Shown: positions 42,536 to 51,080 of the stretch, one piece after another
How the letters are laid out: each line of letters begins with the position of its first letter
How positions within the stretch are numbered: the stretch's first letter is position 1
Source of the DNA: Bradyrhizobium nitroreducens
GTDB lineage: Bacteria; Pseudomonadota; Alphaproteobacteria; Rhizobiales; Xanthobacteraceae
Assembly: GCF_002776695.1 (NCBI RefSeq)
Contig: NZ_LFJC01000003.1
Coordinates: forward strand, 5,514,091-5,578,090
Reading direction: 5' to 3'
DNA length: 64,000 bases
Position numbers and translations under genes: made by a program
The notes under the pieces: model-generated
The model's input: the letters and a program-made list of their open reading frames with translations, nothing else
Databases searched by the model: none
Told to the model about the DNA's origin: nothing

Positions 42536-43757
42536 CGTGAGCAACGCCCTGTAGCCGGGCCGCCGCGATCACGAGCAGGCCCGCGCCTGCGACCGACCAG
42601 CAGGCGACCGGCGCCCAGTGCAGCAGCGGTGCGTAGTCCGGCATCTTCTGCAGGCCGCCGGCGACGGCCGCCATCCGCGCGAAGGTGCCGAGCGCGAGTG
42701 CGGAGAACACGAGGCCGGTGACCTTGCCCTCCGCGCCGGTCGAGCCGATCGCAAGCGCCGCGGAGATCGCACTCATGAGCATGCAGCCCCAGGCGGCGCC
42801 GGCGAGGAATTGAGCGGCGATCAGGCTATTGAGGCTGCCGGCAAGCTCGGCCGCCGCGATCGCGACCGCGCCGAGCAACCCGGCAGCGCCCATCACGATC
42901 AGGCCGCCGCGGTGCTTGACGACGAGGCTCGCCGGAAACATCGCGATGTTGAAACCGATCCAGAACACCGGCATCAGCCATTGCAGCTCACCGGCTGCGG
43001 CGAACCGCAGATAGGACGGGGCGCTGTTCATGGCAAAGTGCAGCTGATAGCCGAGCGCCAGCGCCACCATCGCGACGATGAAGGCGATCGGCACGAGGCC
43101 GAGCGGTTTGGCCGCTTCGGCCGGCGTCGGCGGCGAGGTGTCGCGCGCCACCTCAAACTCGACCCGCGACAACCCGAGTGCCGTCAGCAGCAGCACGGCG
43201 CTGGAGATTACGAAGGGCAGCCGCGCGTCATGCTCGCGCAGCACGACGCCGAGATAGGGCGAGACCGCGCCGGCGACGCCATAGCCCAGCATGGCCAGCG
43301 TGGCGAGGAACGGCACCTGTGGCTTCGCGCGATATCTGCCGAGCAGGGTCAGCGGCGGCGCCCGCAGGGCCGACGACGTGATCGACCAGACCACGATCAG
43401 CGCGATCAACGGGGCCTGCGCGCCCGCGCCGATCCCGGCCACGAAAGGCATTGCGACGAAGGCCGCGCAGGAGATCGCCGCCAGCACGCCGACGAACAGG
43501 CCGAGCCTGCCGGCGAAGGGCGCAATCCTGTCGGCGGCGATTCCCATCGCGGTGTCGGCGATGGTGAAGATGGCCTGGTCCAGCATCAGGATGAGGATCA
43601 CCGCCGCCGGCGCGATGCCGACATCGGCTGCGAGCTTCGGCAGATAGACGACATAAGTCGTCCAGCCCAGCGTGAACACCAGTTGCAGCACGGCGAGATA
43701 AAGTCCCGTGCGAGTTGCGCGTTCGCTCGCGCCGGTCGAGACCTCTGTCGTCGTCAT
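42513..43757 (-). CDS. MFS transporter
   Basis: Major facilitator of 414 residues with about twelve hydrophobic helices, starting LYLAVLQLVFTLGWTTYVVYLPKLA. The loop between helices 2 and 3 carries ADTAMGIAADRIAPFAGR, a degenerate form of the usual MFS signature. A hydrophilic central loop (VARDTSPPTPAEAAKP) divides the halves. Substrate unknown; position at the end of the hpa region suggests an aromatic acid, but it is transcribed towards the cluster and not with it. Its 3' end overlaps that of the ThDP enzyme gene. Confidence 0.88.
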   Translation of the reverse strand: MTTTEVSTGASERATRTGLYLAVLQLVFTLGWTTYVVYLPKLAADVGIAPAAVILILMLDQAIFTIADTAMGIAADRIAPFAGRLGLFVGVLAAISCAAFVAMPFVAGIGAGAQAPLIALIVVWSITSSALRAPPLTLLGRYRAKPQVPFLATLAMLGYGVAGAVSPYLGVVLREHDARLPFVISSAVLLLTALGLSRVEFEVARDTSPPTPAEAAKPLGLVPIAFIVAMVALALGYQLHFAMNSAPSYLRFAAAGELQWLMPVFWIGFNIAMFPASLVVKHRGGLIVMGAAGLLGAVAIAAAELAGSLNSLIAAQFLAGAAWGCMLMSAISAALAIGSTGAEGKVTGLVFSALALGTFARMAAVAGGLQKMPDYAPLLHWAPVACWSVAGAGLLVIAAARLQGVAHVKASAGG

Positions 43758-43812
43758 GTCGCCGCCTCCCCTCGCCGAAGCTTAGACGATGGACAGGCGC
43801 GAAGGAACTGCT

Positions 43813-44466
43813 TCAGGCCACCTTGCGGAACGTCAGATTGATCCGCTTCCGGCCGAGCAGCGGATGCTCGCCGTCGGCGAGCGGTGCCACGCCGTGATAG
43901 GCGAGCCGGCTGGCACCGCCCCAGACGACGACATCGCCATGCACCAGCCGGAAGCGGCGCGGCTTGTCGCTGCGTGCCATGCCGCCGAACAGGAAGGTCG
44001 CGGGCAGGCCGAGCGAGACCGAGACGATCGGCGCGTTGAAATCCAGCTCGTCCTTGTCCTGATGCAGCGACAGCCGGGTGCCGGGCTCGTAGCGGTTGAC
44101 GAGGCAGGCATCGGGGGCGAAGTTTGCGAAGCCGCCCTGCTCCGCTGCGCGCAAGGCCAGATCGCGGAGCACCGGCGGCATCGCCGGCCACGGCGCGCCG
44201 GTGCGGGGATCGATGGGATCGTAGCGGTAGCCGGTGTGATCGGTGATCCAACCGCGCTCGCCGCAATTGGTCATCGCCACCGACATCAGGTGGCCGCCGG
44301 GCGTGGTCATGCGGCGGAACGGCGATTGCGCCACGGCCGCGCGGACCGCTTCGATCAGCTCGCTCTCGATCGGCCTGACGAAGCCGCGCAGCAGCACGGC
44401 GCCGTCGGCGATCTCCTCGCGCGACGGCTGCGCCTCGGCGACGCTGTCGAACAGATCACCCGTCAA
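43813..44466 (-). CDS. alkB: AlkB DNA repair dioxygenase
   Basis: Fe(II)/2-oxoglutarate dioxygenase of 217 residues that oxidatively removes alkyl lesions from DNA or RNA. Visible are the metal triad in SLHQDKDELDF (H-x-D) and AYHGVAPL (distal His), the 2OG arginines in GRKRINLTFRKV, and VNRYEPGTRLSLHQD. The start is a TTG at 44466; no ATG or GTG lies at a sensible place and the N-terminus MTGDLFD is typical of AlkB. It lies 9 bases downstream of another 2OG-Fe(II) oxygenase gene and is probably cotranscribed with it. No ada gene is seen beside it. Confidence 0.92.
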   Translation of the reverse strand: MTGDLFDSVAEAQPSREEIADGAVLLRGFVRPIESELIEAVRAAVAQSPFRRMTTPGGHLMSVAMTNCGERGWITDHTGYRYDPIDPRTGAPWPAMPPVLRDLALRAAEQGGFANFAPDACLVNRYEPGTRLSLHQDKDELDFNAPIVSVSLGLPATFLFGGMARSDKPRRFRLVHGDVVVWGGASRLAYHGVAPLADGEHPLLGRKRINLTFRKVA

Positions 44467-44475
44467 TCGCAGCGC

Positions 44476-45222
44476 TCATTTGGCATCATGAAAGATCACA
44501 CCCAGCGTGTGGCGCTGGCCGGACCTGATCCTGCTGACGCCATGGCGCAGATTAACGCGGTAGGTGCCGCGTGTCCCCTGCACCGGGCGATGATGCACAG
44601 CGAAGGCCACCGCATCGCCCTGCGCCAGCGGCACCACCTCGGCGCGCGACTGCATGCGCGGGCGTTGTTCCGTCAGCACGAATTCGCCGCCGGTGAAATC
44701 GCGGCCGGGCTCGGAGAGCAGGATCGCGACCTGGAGCGGGAACACGTGCTCGCCATAGAGATCCTGATGCAGGCAGTTGTAGTCGCCGGCTTGATATTGC
44801 AGCAGCAGCGGCGTCGGCCGCGCCTGCCCGGCGTCGTGACAGCGCGTCAGGAACGCCGCATGTTCGGCTGGATAACGGATATCGATCCCCATCGCCTCGT
44901 TCCAGCGGTTGGCGATGCCTTGCAGATGCGCGTAGAGAGCCGGGCGCAGCTGCGCGATCAGGTCGGGCAGCGGGTAGGCGAAATATTTGTATTCGCCGCG
45001 GCCGAAGCCGTGGCGGCCCATGACGACGCGGCTGCGGAAGTGCGTGTCGTCCGGATAGAGCGCGGCGATGGCGCCGCATTGCCCGGGCGTGAGCAGGCCC
45101 TTCAGGACGGCGCAGCCCTGGGTGTCTAGCTCGGAGGTGATTTGGGGCCAGCCCAGGGCATCAACGTGGGCAGCGAGGTCGGTCGCCTCATCGACAGCGG
45201 GGGCACGTTTCGCAATTGCCAT
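44476..45222 (-). CDS. 2OG-Fe(II) oxygenase (Oxygenase-NA family)
   Basis: Second Fe(II)/2-oxoglutarate oxygenase, about 248 residues, of the family described for DNA damage-related oxygenases. Metal ligands H-x-D are in NCLHQDLYGEHVFPLQVAIL and the distal His is in NLRHGVSRIRSGQRHTLGVIFHDA. The start at 45222 (MAIAKRAPAVD) has AGGA 8 bases upstream; an ATG at 45231 would add three residues. It is immediately upstream of alkB, and its stop and the alkB start are separated by only 9 bases. The substrate is unproven; association with alkB suggests nucleic-acid repair. Confidence 0.82.
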   Translation of the reverse strand: MAIAKRAPAVDEATDLAAHVDALGWPQITSELDTQGCAVLKGLLTPGQCGAIAALYPDDTHFRSRVVMGRHGFGRGEYKYFAYPLPDLIAQLRPALYAHLQGIANRWNEAMGIDIRYPAEHAAFLTRCHDAGQARPTPLLLQYQAGDYNCLHQDLYGEHVFPLQVAILLSEPGRDFTGGEFVLTEQRPRMQSRAEVVPLAQGDAVAFAVHHRPVQGTRGTYRVNLRHGVSRIRSGQRHTLGVIFHDAK

Positions 45223-45244
45223 AGCGGTCATCCTGTCCACTTTT

Positions 45245-45353
45245 GTCATTCCGGGGCGCGACGCAGTCGCGAGCCCGGAATCCATTCATCCACCAACCTT
45301 GCGGCTCGATGGATTCCGGGCTCGCGCCCAAATGGGCGCGCCCCGGAATGACG
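45245..45353. repeat. dispersed repeat (ATTCCGGGGCGCGACG ... CCCCGGAATGACGG type), copy 2
   Basis: Same family as 38758-38860: both contain GGAATCCATTCATCCACCAA followed by a facing GGATTCCGGG arm. It sits in the divergent gap between the oxygenase gene and the GT51-like gene, about 25 bases upstream of the oxygenase start. Confidence 0.85.
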
Positions 45354-45479
45354 GCAGTGGGTGTGGCAGATCATGGCTCGAACAACCACCCGATTTCCGC
45401 GAGACCGCGCCGCCCCAATTCTGTCTGGTTCCACCGCGAGGTTGTACGCACTCCGTCCCGCTCCTTCAGCCTGCACGCG

Positions 45480-46238
45480 ATGCGCAAATTCTTCGTCGTT
45501 GCTGCCAAGACAGCGTTGGTCCTGCTCTCGCTCGGTGTCGCGGGCCTGCTGGCCATCTTCGCCTGGCTGGTCTGGCACTACGGTTACAACATCGGCCTTC
45601 CGACCGAAGCCCAACTCGCGTCGGTTTCATCGACAGGCCCGGCGTGCAGGAACGATCCCAAGCGCGCCATCATTCCAGTCGCCGATGTCCCGCCTTTGCT
45701 CCGCAACGCGGTGATCGCTTATGAGCAACCTGACTTCTATGAAGCCTGGACACTCAATCCGATCGTCGAGATCGCGCTGGGCCTGGGTACCGGCCACGGC
45801 CCGAGACCGGCCGGCATCACGCAATCTGTCACGAACTGCCTAAAATTGCTCAGTCCGGGGCATGACCGGCAGATGGATCCGATCGCGACGATCTACTTCA
45901 TGCAGCGCGTCACCCGCAGCCTGTCCCGGGACAGGATCCTCGAGATCTACCTCAATGAGAGCTATCTGGGTCGCGGTGCATATGGCGTGGCGGCCGGGGC
46001 CGAGGCCTACTTTGGAAAGGCGCTCGCGGACCTCGATATCGACGAAGTCGCGTTTCTCATGACGCGCGCACGACAGCCGTCCCCCAATCGAACATTCGAC
46101 ACTCGCTCACGAGATTACGCCATCGATCGCATGCAGACGGCTGGATTGATCGGCGATACCCAGGCGGCAGTGGCCAAGAGCCGGCCGCTACTGCTGAGGG
46201 AAGCACCGGGCGCTCAAGCCAAGCCCGTCAATCAATGA
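45480..46238 (+). CDS. degenerate GT51 (peptidoglycan glycosyltransferase-like) membrane protein
   Basis: Protein of 252 residues with an N-terminal membrane anchor (VVAAKTALVLLSLGVAGLLAIFAWLVW) and one transglycosylase-like domain. The C-terminal part matches monofunctional transglycosylases well (ILEIYLNESYLGRGAYGVAAGAEAYFGK, DIDEVAFLM). The active site does not: the usual EDxxFxxHxG reads YEQPDFYEAW, keeping the first Glu but losing the Asp and His, and the second catalytic Glu (RKxKE region) aligns with a Thr in DPIATIYFMQR. The ITQQ motif is ITQS. It is therefore probably not a normal glycosyltransferase. No clear ribosome binding site precedes the ATG. It stands alone. Confidence 0.75.
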   Translation: MRKFFVVAAKTALVLLSLGVAGLLAIFAWLVWHYGYNIGLPTEAQLASVSSTGPACRNDPKRAIIPVADVPPLLRNAVIAYEQPDFYEAWTLNPIVEIALGLGTGHGPRPAGITQSVTNCLKLLSPGHDRQMDPIATIYFMQRVTRSLSRDRILEIYLNESYLGRGAYGVAAGAEAYFGKALADLDIDEVAFLMTRARQPSPNRTFDTRSRDYAIDRMQTAGLIGDTQAAVAKSRPLLLREAPGAQAKPVNQ

Positions 46239-46247
46239 CGACGCCGC

Positions 46248-46934
46248 TCACCCCCGCACCGGCAGCGTCACCACGTCGTACCCATGCTTGATCGTCCGCT
46301 TCAGCACGGGATCCTCCAGCTCGAACTCGAACCGCTCCGCCGGGCGGATGCCGCCCTTGGCCGCGAACGTGCCGCCGAACATGGCGCAGCCGTCGGGGAA
46401 CTTGCCGCCTTCGAAGCCGCGCGCGATGAGGTCCTTGACCGGCAGCATCGCGTCCAGCGTGCCCTCCTGGTAGAGCACGCGCTCGCCCTTGATGGTGGCG
46501 TAGGAGCGCAGGATCATCTTGTCCCAGTGGCCGATGACGTCCTCGAGCTCCCATAGCGTCGATGCGATCGGCTTGTCGCACATCTGCTTGGACACCGTGA
46601 CGTTGTAGGCCTCGACCTTGCGGTCGGTGTGGTCCGAGCCGCAGCCGACGAAAATGCGTCCCTGCCAGCCGATCAGCACGAACTCGACTTCACCCGACGA
46701 GTCGCCGCCGCAGCATTCGATGCTGTCGTCCTGGGTGAGCCGCCGGGCCGAGGCACGGTAGTAGATCGGCGTCGAGGCCGGCGGGGCGATGCCCATCTCC
46801 TGCAGCTCTTTGATGTGCTTGTCGCGCGCGACGGGATCGCGGCCGGTCCATCCGGCGATGACCATCTGGTCGATCGCCAAGGTCAGCGGCGTGGTAGTGT
46901 CCAGGGCGTCGACGGTGAAAGTGAGGTCAAACAC
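46248..46934 (-). CDS. DUF2848 family protein
   Basis: Protein of 228 residues of the uncharacterised DUF2848 family. Conserved-looking blocks are VIAGWTGRDPVARDKHIKELQEMGIAPPAS, GCGSDHTDRKVEAYNVTVSKQMCDKP, and FPDGCAMFGGTFAAKGGIRPAERFEF. The last block recalls the C-terminal part of FAH-type hydrolases. The GTG start at 46934 overlaps the amidase stop (GTGTTTGA) and has GGAGG 9 bases upstream. It is translationally coupled to the amidase, so it probably acts on the same or a related metabolite. Confidence 0.82.
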   Translation of the reverse strand: MFDLTFTVDALDTTTPLTLAIDQMVIAGWTGRDPVARDKHIKELQEMGIAPPASTPIYYRASARRLTQDDSIECCGGDSSGEVEFVLIGWQGRIFVGCGSDHTDRKVEAYNVTVSKQMCDKPIASTLWELEDVIGHWDKMILRSYATIKGERVLYQEGTLDAMLPVKDLIARGFEGGKFPDGCAMFGGTFAAKGGIRPAERFEFELEDPVLKRTIKHGYDVVTLPVRG

Positions 46935-48288
46935 GAATGACGGCCTCCATGCCGGCAGCAAGTTCAAAGATACGACGGTCGGTGCCGCCCGCGCCCGCCA
47001 GCATCAGGCCGACGGGAATTTCGCCCTCGCGATGCGCGGGCAGCGAGATGGCGCAGCCGTCGATCATGTTGATCAGGGTGCAATTGCGCAGCGCGCGCAA
47101 ATTCTGGGTGGTGAAGGCCTTGTCGTCGGCAAGGTCGGCGATCTTCGGCGGCGTGTTGGCGGTGGTCGGCAGCACCAGGGCGTCATAGGGCGCGATGCGT
47201 GCATTGACGCGGGCGATCAGCGAGCGGCGCTCATTGAGGAGATCGATGTAGTCGGCCGCGCTCTGCGCCTCGCCGCGCATGATGCGGACGGAGACGCGGG
47301 GGTCATAGACGTCACCCTTCGCGGTGATGAGATAGCGATGCCAGGCGTAGCTCTCCGAGGCCGCAAAGCCGCCCTTGGCGTTCATCGGCCCGATATCGTG
47401 GAATTCCGCCATCTCGATGCGCTCGATGATGGCACCGTGATCGGCGAGCGATTTCAGTGCGCGCTCGAACGTCTCGGAGACCTCCGCATCGAGATCGTCG
47501 AGCGCGATCGTGGTCGGCACCGCGAGCCGCATGCCCTTCACCGGGCGCGGCTTCAGCGCCGTGATCGGCTCGTTCGCCAGCACGGCGTCGAGAATGGCAC
47601 AGCAGCTGACCGATCGCGCCAGCGGGCCGATGCTGTCGAGCGAGAACGACAGCGGCACCGAGCCATCGAGCGGCACGCGCCGCTGCGTCGGCTTGTAGCC
47701 GACGATGCCGTTGAAGGCCGCCGGAATCCGGCAGGAGCCGCCGGTGTCGGTGCCGAGCGCGCCATGCGCCATGCCGTCGAGCACGGACACCGCCGCGCCC
47801 GAGGACGAGCCGCCGGGCACGTGCCCCTGACCTTGGCCCTCGCCCCGGTTCCAGGCGCCCTTGGGCGTGCCATAGTGCGGATTGATGCCGATGCCGGAAT
47901 AGGCGAACTCGGTCATGTTGGTCCGCCCGATCACGACGAAGCCGGCCTTGCGCAGCCGCGCCACCGTGACGGCGTCCTGCTCGGCCGGCGGGGAATCGTC
48001 GAGCGCGCGGGAGCCGGCGCGCGTCACCTGGCCCCTGATGTCGAACAGATCCTTGATCGAGATCGGGATGCCGGCATAACGCGACGGCGCCGCCTTGACC
48101 TTGCGCAAGCCGTCCATCGCATCCGCCGCCGCGAGCGCGGCGTCCTTGTCGACATGGATGAAGACCCGCTGCCCTTCGCCGGCAGGGTCGGCGATCCTGG
48201 CAATGCACGCCTCGACCAGCTTTCGGGAGGTCGTGCGGCCGCTTTCGAGGTCTTCGGCGAGCTTCGCCAGTGTCGGAAAATCGGGCAT
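46927..48288 (-). CDS. amidase (amidase signature family)
   Basis: Serine hydrolase of 453 residues. The Ser-cisSer-Lys triad is intact: lysine in GIPISIKDLFD, cis-serine in GGSSSGAAVSV, and nucleophilic serine in GTDTGGSCRIPAAFNG. There is no GatB neighbour, so it is a catabolic amidase and not GatA. The start at 48288 (MPDFPTLAKL) is preferred; longer extensions run into the divergent promoter region. It leads the amidase-DUF2848 pair and diverges from the DUF35/thiolase operon, which suggests shared control. Confidence 0.9.
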   Translation of the reverse strand: MPDFPTLAKLAEDLESGRTTSRKLVEACIARIADPAGEGQRVFIHVDKDAALAAADAMDGLRKVKAAPSRYAGIPISIKDLFDIRGQVTRAGSRALDDSPPAEQDAVTVARLRKAGFVVIGRTNMTEFAYSGIGINPHYGTPKGAWNRGEGQGQGHVPGGSSSGAAVSVLDGMAHGALGTDTGGSCRIPAAFNGIVGYKPTQRRVPLDGSVPLSFSLDSIGPLARSVSCCAILDAVLANEPITALKPRPVKGMRLAVPTTIALDDLDAEVSETFERALKSLADHGAIIERIEMAEFHDIGPMNAKGGFAASESYAWHRYLITAKGDVYDPRVSVRIMRGEAQSAADYIDLLNERRSLIARVNARIAPYDALVLPTTANTPPKIADLADDKAFTTQNLRALRNCTLINMIDGCAISLPAHREGEIPVGLMLAGAGGTDRRIFELAAGMEAVIRV

Positions 48289-48350
48289 GTCTGTCTCACG
48301 GAATATTGTCGCGCGCAATCTATAGCGCTGGCTCAGTTCGACACAAGCAT

Positions 48351-48376
48351 TGTGCGCATGATGGCATGCATGCACA
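48351..48376. promoter_or_regulatory. candidate operator between amidase and DUF35/thiolase operons
   Basis: Imperfect inverted repeat TGTGC-GCATG-ATGG-CATGC-AT-GCACA in the 178-base divergent gap. The arms are complementary apart from a 2-base insertion. It could be the site of a regulator controlling both operons, but no regulator gene is adjacent. Confidence 0.35.
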
Positions 48377-48466
48377 TTGCTGGACCGTTGACGCGCCATG
48401 GTCGATTGTCGCATCAAGATCGAAATAGGCGGGCGTAAAGCCTGTCCCCTGGGAGGGTCTTCCGAC

Positions 48467-48880
48467 ATGGCCGAACCGCAGCGCGCGCGACCGAAACCGA
48501 CGCCGGAGACCCAGCATTTCTGGGACGGCACCAAGGCAGGCGAACTGCGCCTGCAGCGCTGCGACGCCTGCGCGCATGTCTACTTTCCGCCGCGGCCATT
48601 CTGTCCGTCCTGCGCCTCGCGCAAGGTCAGCATCTTCAAGGCGAGCGGCAAGGGCTTCCTCTACAGCTACGTGATCAACCACCGTCCCGCCGCACCCGGC
48701 TTCACGCCGCCTTATGCGATCGCCGTGGTGGAGCTCGACGAGGGGCCGCGGATGATGAGCAACATCATCGACTGCCCGCAGACGCCCGAGGCGCTCGAGC
48801 TCGACATGAAGCTCGAGGTGGCTTTCCAGGCGCTCGACGACAAGATCACCCTCCCCGTGTTTCGTCCGGCGAAGGGATAA
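48467..48880 (+). CDS. DUF35 zinc-ribbon/OB-fold protein (thiolase partner)
   Basis: Small protein of 137 residues: an N-terminal helical hook (PTPETQHFWDGTKAGELRLQRC), a zinc ribbon with CDAC and CPSC, and an OB-fold (about 65-130). DUF35 proteins form complexes with SCP2-type thiolases in steroid side-chain and other acyl-CoA pathways. The start is set by GGGAGGG. The thiolase-like gene begins 3 bases after its stop, the typical pairing. Confidence 0.93.
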   Translation: MAEPQRARPKPTPETQHFWDGTKAGELRLQRCDACAHVYFPPRPFCPSCASRKVSIFKASGKGFLYSYVINHRPAAPGFTPPYAIAVVELDEGPRMMSNIIDCPQTPEALELDMKLEVAFQALDDKITLPVFRPAKG

Positions 48881-48883
48881 GCC

Positions 48884-50023
48884 ATGCGCAGGAATCAGGT
48901 TGCCGTCGTCGGCGCGGCCGAGACCACCGAGCTCGGTGTCATCCCCAACGCCTCGCAGCTCCAGCTGCACGCGGATGCCGCGCTCAACGCCATTGCGGAC
49001 GCCGGGCTGAAGCTCTCCGACATCGACGGCTTCGCCACCGCGGTCGAAACGCCGCAGCAGGTCTGCCACTATCTCGGCATCAAGCCGACCTGGGTGGACG
49101 GCACCTCGGTCGGCGGCTGCTCGTTCATGCTGCACGTCCGCCACGCGGCGGCCGCGATCGAGGCCGGCCTGTGCAAGACGGTGCTGATCACCCATGCCGA
49201 GAGCGGCAAGTCGATGATCGGCAAGCTGCCGCGCTCGACGCCGCCGGACAGCCTCAACGGCCAGTTCGAGGCGCCCTACGGCGTCTACGGCCCGCCCAGC
49301 ATGTTCCCGATTCCCGTGCTGCGCTTCATGAAGACCTACAGCATCACGCACGAGCAACTGGCCTCGGTGGCCGTGGTACAGCGGGAATGGGCGGCGAAGA
49401 ATCCGCGGGCGATGATGAAGGACCCGATCACGGTCGCCGACGTCTTCAACTCGCGCATGATCGCCTATCCGTTCCGGCTGCTGCAATGCTGCCTCGTCAC
49501 CGATGGCGGCGGTGCGCTGATCCTGACCTCGGCGGACAGGGCCAAGGACTTTCCGCGCAAGCCCGTCTACGTCATGGGCACCGGGGAGAGCGTGGAAACT
49601 CCGATGGTCAGCCAGATGGAGACGTTCAACTCCTCGCGCGCGTTCAAGACCGCGGGGCCGCTGGCCTTCAAGGAAGCCGGCATCGCGCACGGGGACATCG
49701 ACCATCTCATGATCTACGATGCGTTTGCGCATCTGCCGCTGTTCGGCCTCGGCGATCTCGGCTTCATGCCGCATGAGGAGACCGGCCAGTTCATCGCCGA
49801 GGGCAATACGCGGCCCGGCGGCAAGCTGCCGCTCAACACCAATGGCGGCGGATTGAGCTACATGCACTCCGGCATGTACGGCATGTACGCGCTGCAGGAG
49901 AGCGTACGGCAGATGCGCGGCATCGCACCGGCGCAGGTGCCAAACGCGAGGATTTCGGTGTGTCATGGTGTCGGCGGCATGTTCGCGGCGAGTGGCACGA
50001 TCGTGTTTACGAACGAGAGGTAG
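48884..50023 (+). CDS. thiolase-like acetyl-CoA acetyltransferase / lipid-transfer protein
   Basis: Thiolase-superfamily enzyme of 379 residues, SCP2-like branch. The N-terminal active-site region is DGTSVGGCSFMLHVRHAAAAIEAG with a cysteine near 91, and the C-terminal His is in ISVCHGVGGMFAASG. NTNGGGLSYMHSGMYG is the usual second conserved block. With the preceding DUF35 protein it should form a heteromeric thiolase or aldol lyase acting on branched or steroid-like acyl-CoA. Starts 3 bases after the DUF35 stop. The SDR gene that follows is separated by a 142-base gap containing a dispersed repeat. Confidence 0.9.
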   Translation: MRRNQVAVVGAAETTELGVIPNASQLQLHADAALNAIADAGLKLSDIDGFATAVETPQQVCHYLGIKPTWVDGTSVGGCSFMLHVRHAAAAIEAGLCKTVLITHAESGKSMIGKLPRSTPPDSLNGQFEAPYGVYGPPSMFPIPVLRFMKTYSITHEQLASVAVVQREWAAKNPRAMMKDPITVADVFNSRMIAYPFRLLQCCLVTDGGGALILTSADRAKDFPRKPVYVMGTGESVETPMVSQMETFNSSRAFKTAGPLAFKEAGIAHGDIDHLMIYDAFAHLPLFGLGDLGFMPHEETGQFIAEGNTRPGGKLPLNTNGGGLSYMHSGMYGMYALQESVRQMRGIAPAQVPNARISVCHGVGGMFAASGTIVFTNER

Positions 50024-50044
50024 GGCTGCGCCAGCAACACAAGT

Positions 50045-50121
50045 GTCGTCATTGCCGGGCTTGACCCGGCAATCCATCCTCTTCCGAAGATGGATGCGCG
50101 GGTCAGGCCCGCGCATGACGA
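50045..50121. repeat. dispersed repeat (GTCATTGCCGGGCTTGACCC type), copy 2
   Basis: Same family as 30601-30688. GTCATTGCCGGGCTTGACCC faces GGTCAGGCCCGCGCATGAC around AATCCATC and GATGGAT. It is located between thiolase and SDR genes. Confidence 0.85.
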
Positions 50122-50165
50122 GTTGGGTTTGGCGCGGCCGCAGGGACAACAACGGAGCGGCTAAC

Positions 50166-51080
50166 ATGAGCAAATCACTGCAGGACAAGGTCATCATCGT
50201 CACCGGCGCAGGCCGCGGCATCGGGCGCGAGATCGCGCTGCTGTGCGCGGCCGAAGGCGCCAAGGTCGTCGTCAACGATCCCGGCGGCGCCGCCGACGGC
50301 GCCGGCTCGAACGCGGCGCCGGCCGAGGAAGTGGTCGAGGAGATCAAGAAGCGCGGCGGCACGGCGGTTGCCAATTTCGAAAGCGTCGCGGAAGCGATCC
50401 CCGCCAGCAAGATCGTGAAGACCGCGACCGATGCGTTCGGCCGGCTCGACGGCGTCGTCAACAATGCCGGCATCCTGCGCGACATGATCTTCCACAAGAT
50501 GAGCGTGGAGGCGTTCGAGGCCGTCATCAAGGTGCATCTGATGGGCTCGTTCTACGTCTCTCACGCCGCGGCGCGGATCTTCCGCGAGCAGGAATCGGGC
50601 TCCTTCGTGCACTTCACCTCGACCTCGGGCCTGATCGGCAATTTCGGCCAAGCCAACTACGCCGCCGCCAAGCTCGGCATCGTCGGCCTCTCGAAGTCCA
50701 TCGCGCTCGACATGGGCCGCTTCAACGTCCGCTCCAACTGCGTCTCGCCGTTCGCCTGGACACGCATGATCGGCACCATCCCGACCGAGACCGACGCGGA
50801 GAAGGCGCGGGTCGAGAAGATCAAGCAGATGGGACCGGAGAAGATCGCGCCGCTGTGCGGCTATCTGATCTCCGATTCCGCCAAGGACGTCACCGGGCAG
50901 ATCTTCGGTGTGCGCATGAACGAGATCTTCCTGTTCAGCCAGAACCGACCGATCCGCTCGGTACAGCGGAGCGAAGGCTGGACGCCGCAATCGATCGCGG
51001 AACACGGCATGCCGGCGCTGAAGGGCTCGTTCTACAAGCTCGACCGCTCCGCCGACATCTTCACTTGGGATCCCGTCTAG
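50166..51080 (+). CDS. short-chain dehydrogenase/reductase (3-hydroxyacyl-CoA dehydrogenase-like)
   Basis: NAD(P)-dependent SDR of 304 residues. The cofactor motif TGAGRGIGRE is at about 14-23, the structural NNAG follows, and the catalytic Ser and Y-x3-K are in STSGLIGNFGQANYAAAKLG. A loop with VVVNDPGGAADGAG and a C-terminal extension of about 45 residues set it close to the dehydrogenase domain of peroxisomal multifunctional enzyme type 2. It probably oxidises a 3-hydroxyacyl-CoA for the thiolase upstream. The stop lies inside an 18-bp tandem duplication. Confidence 0.9.
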   Translation: MSKSLQDKVIIVTGAGRGIGREIALLCAAEGAKVVVNDPGGAADGAGSNAAPAEEVVEEIKKRGGTAVANFESVAEAIPASKIVKTATDAFGRLDGVVNNAGILRDMIFHKMSVEAFEAVIKVHLMGSFYVSHAAARIFREQESGSFVHFTSTSGLIGNFGQANYAAAKLGIVGLSKSIALDMGRFNVRSNCVSPFAWTRMIGTIPTETDAEKARVEKIKQMGPEKIAPLCGYLISDSAKDVTGQIFGVRMNEIFLFSQNRPIRSVQRSEGWTPQSIAEHGMPALKGSFYKLDRSADIFTWDPV

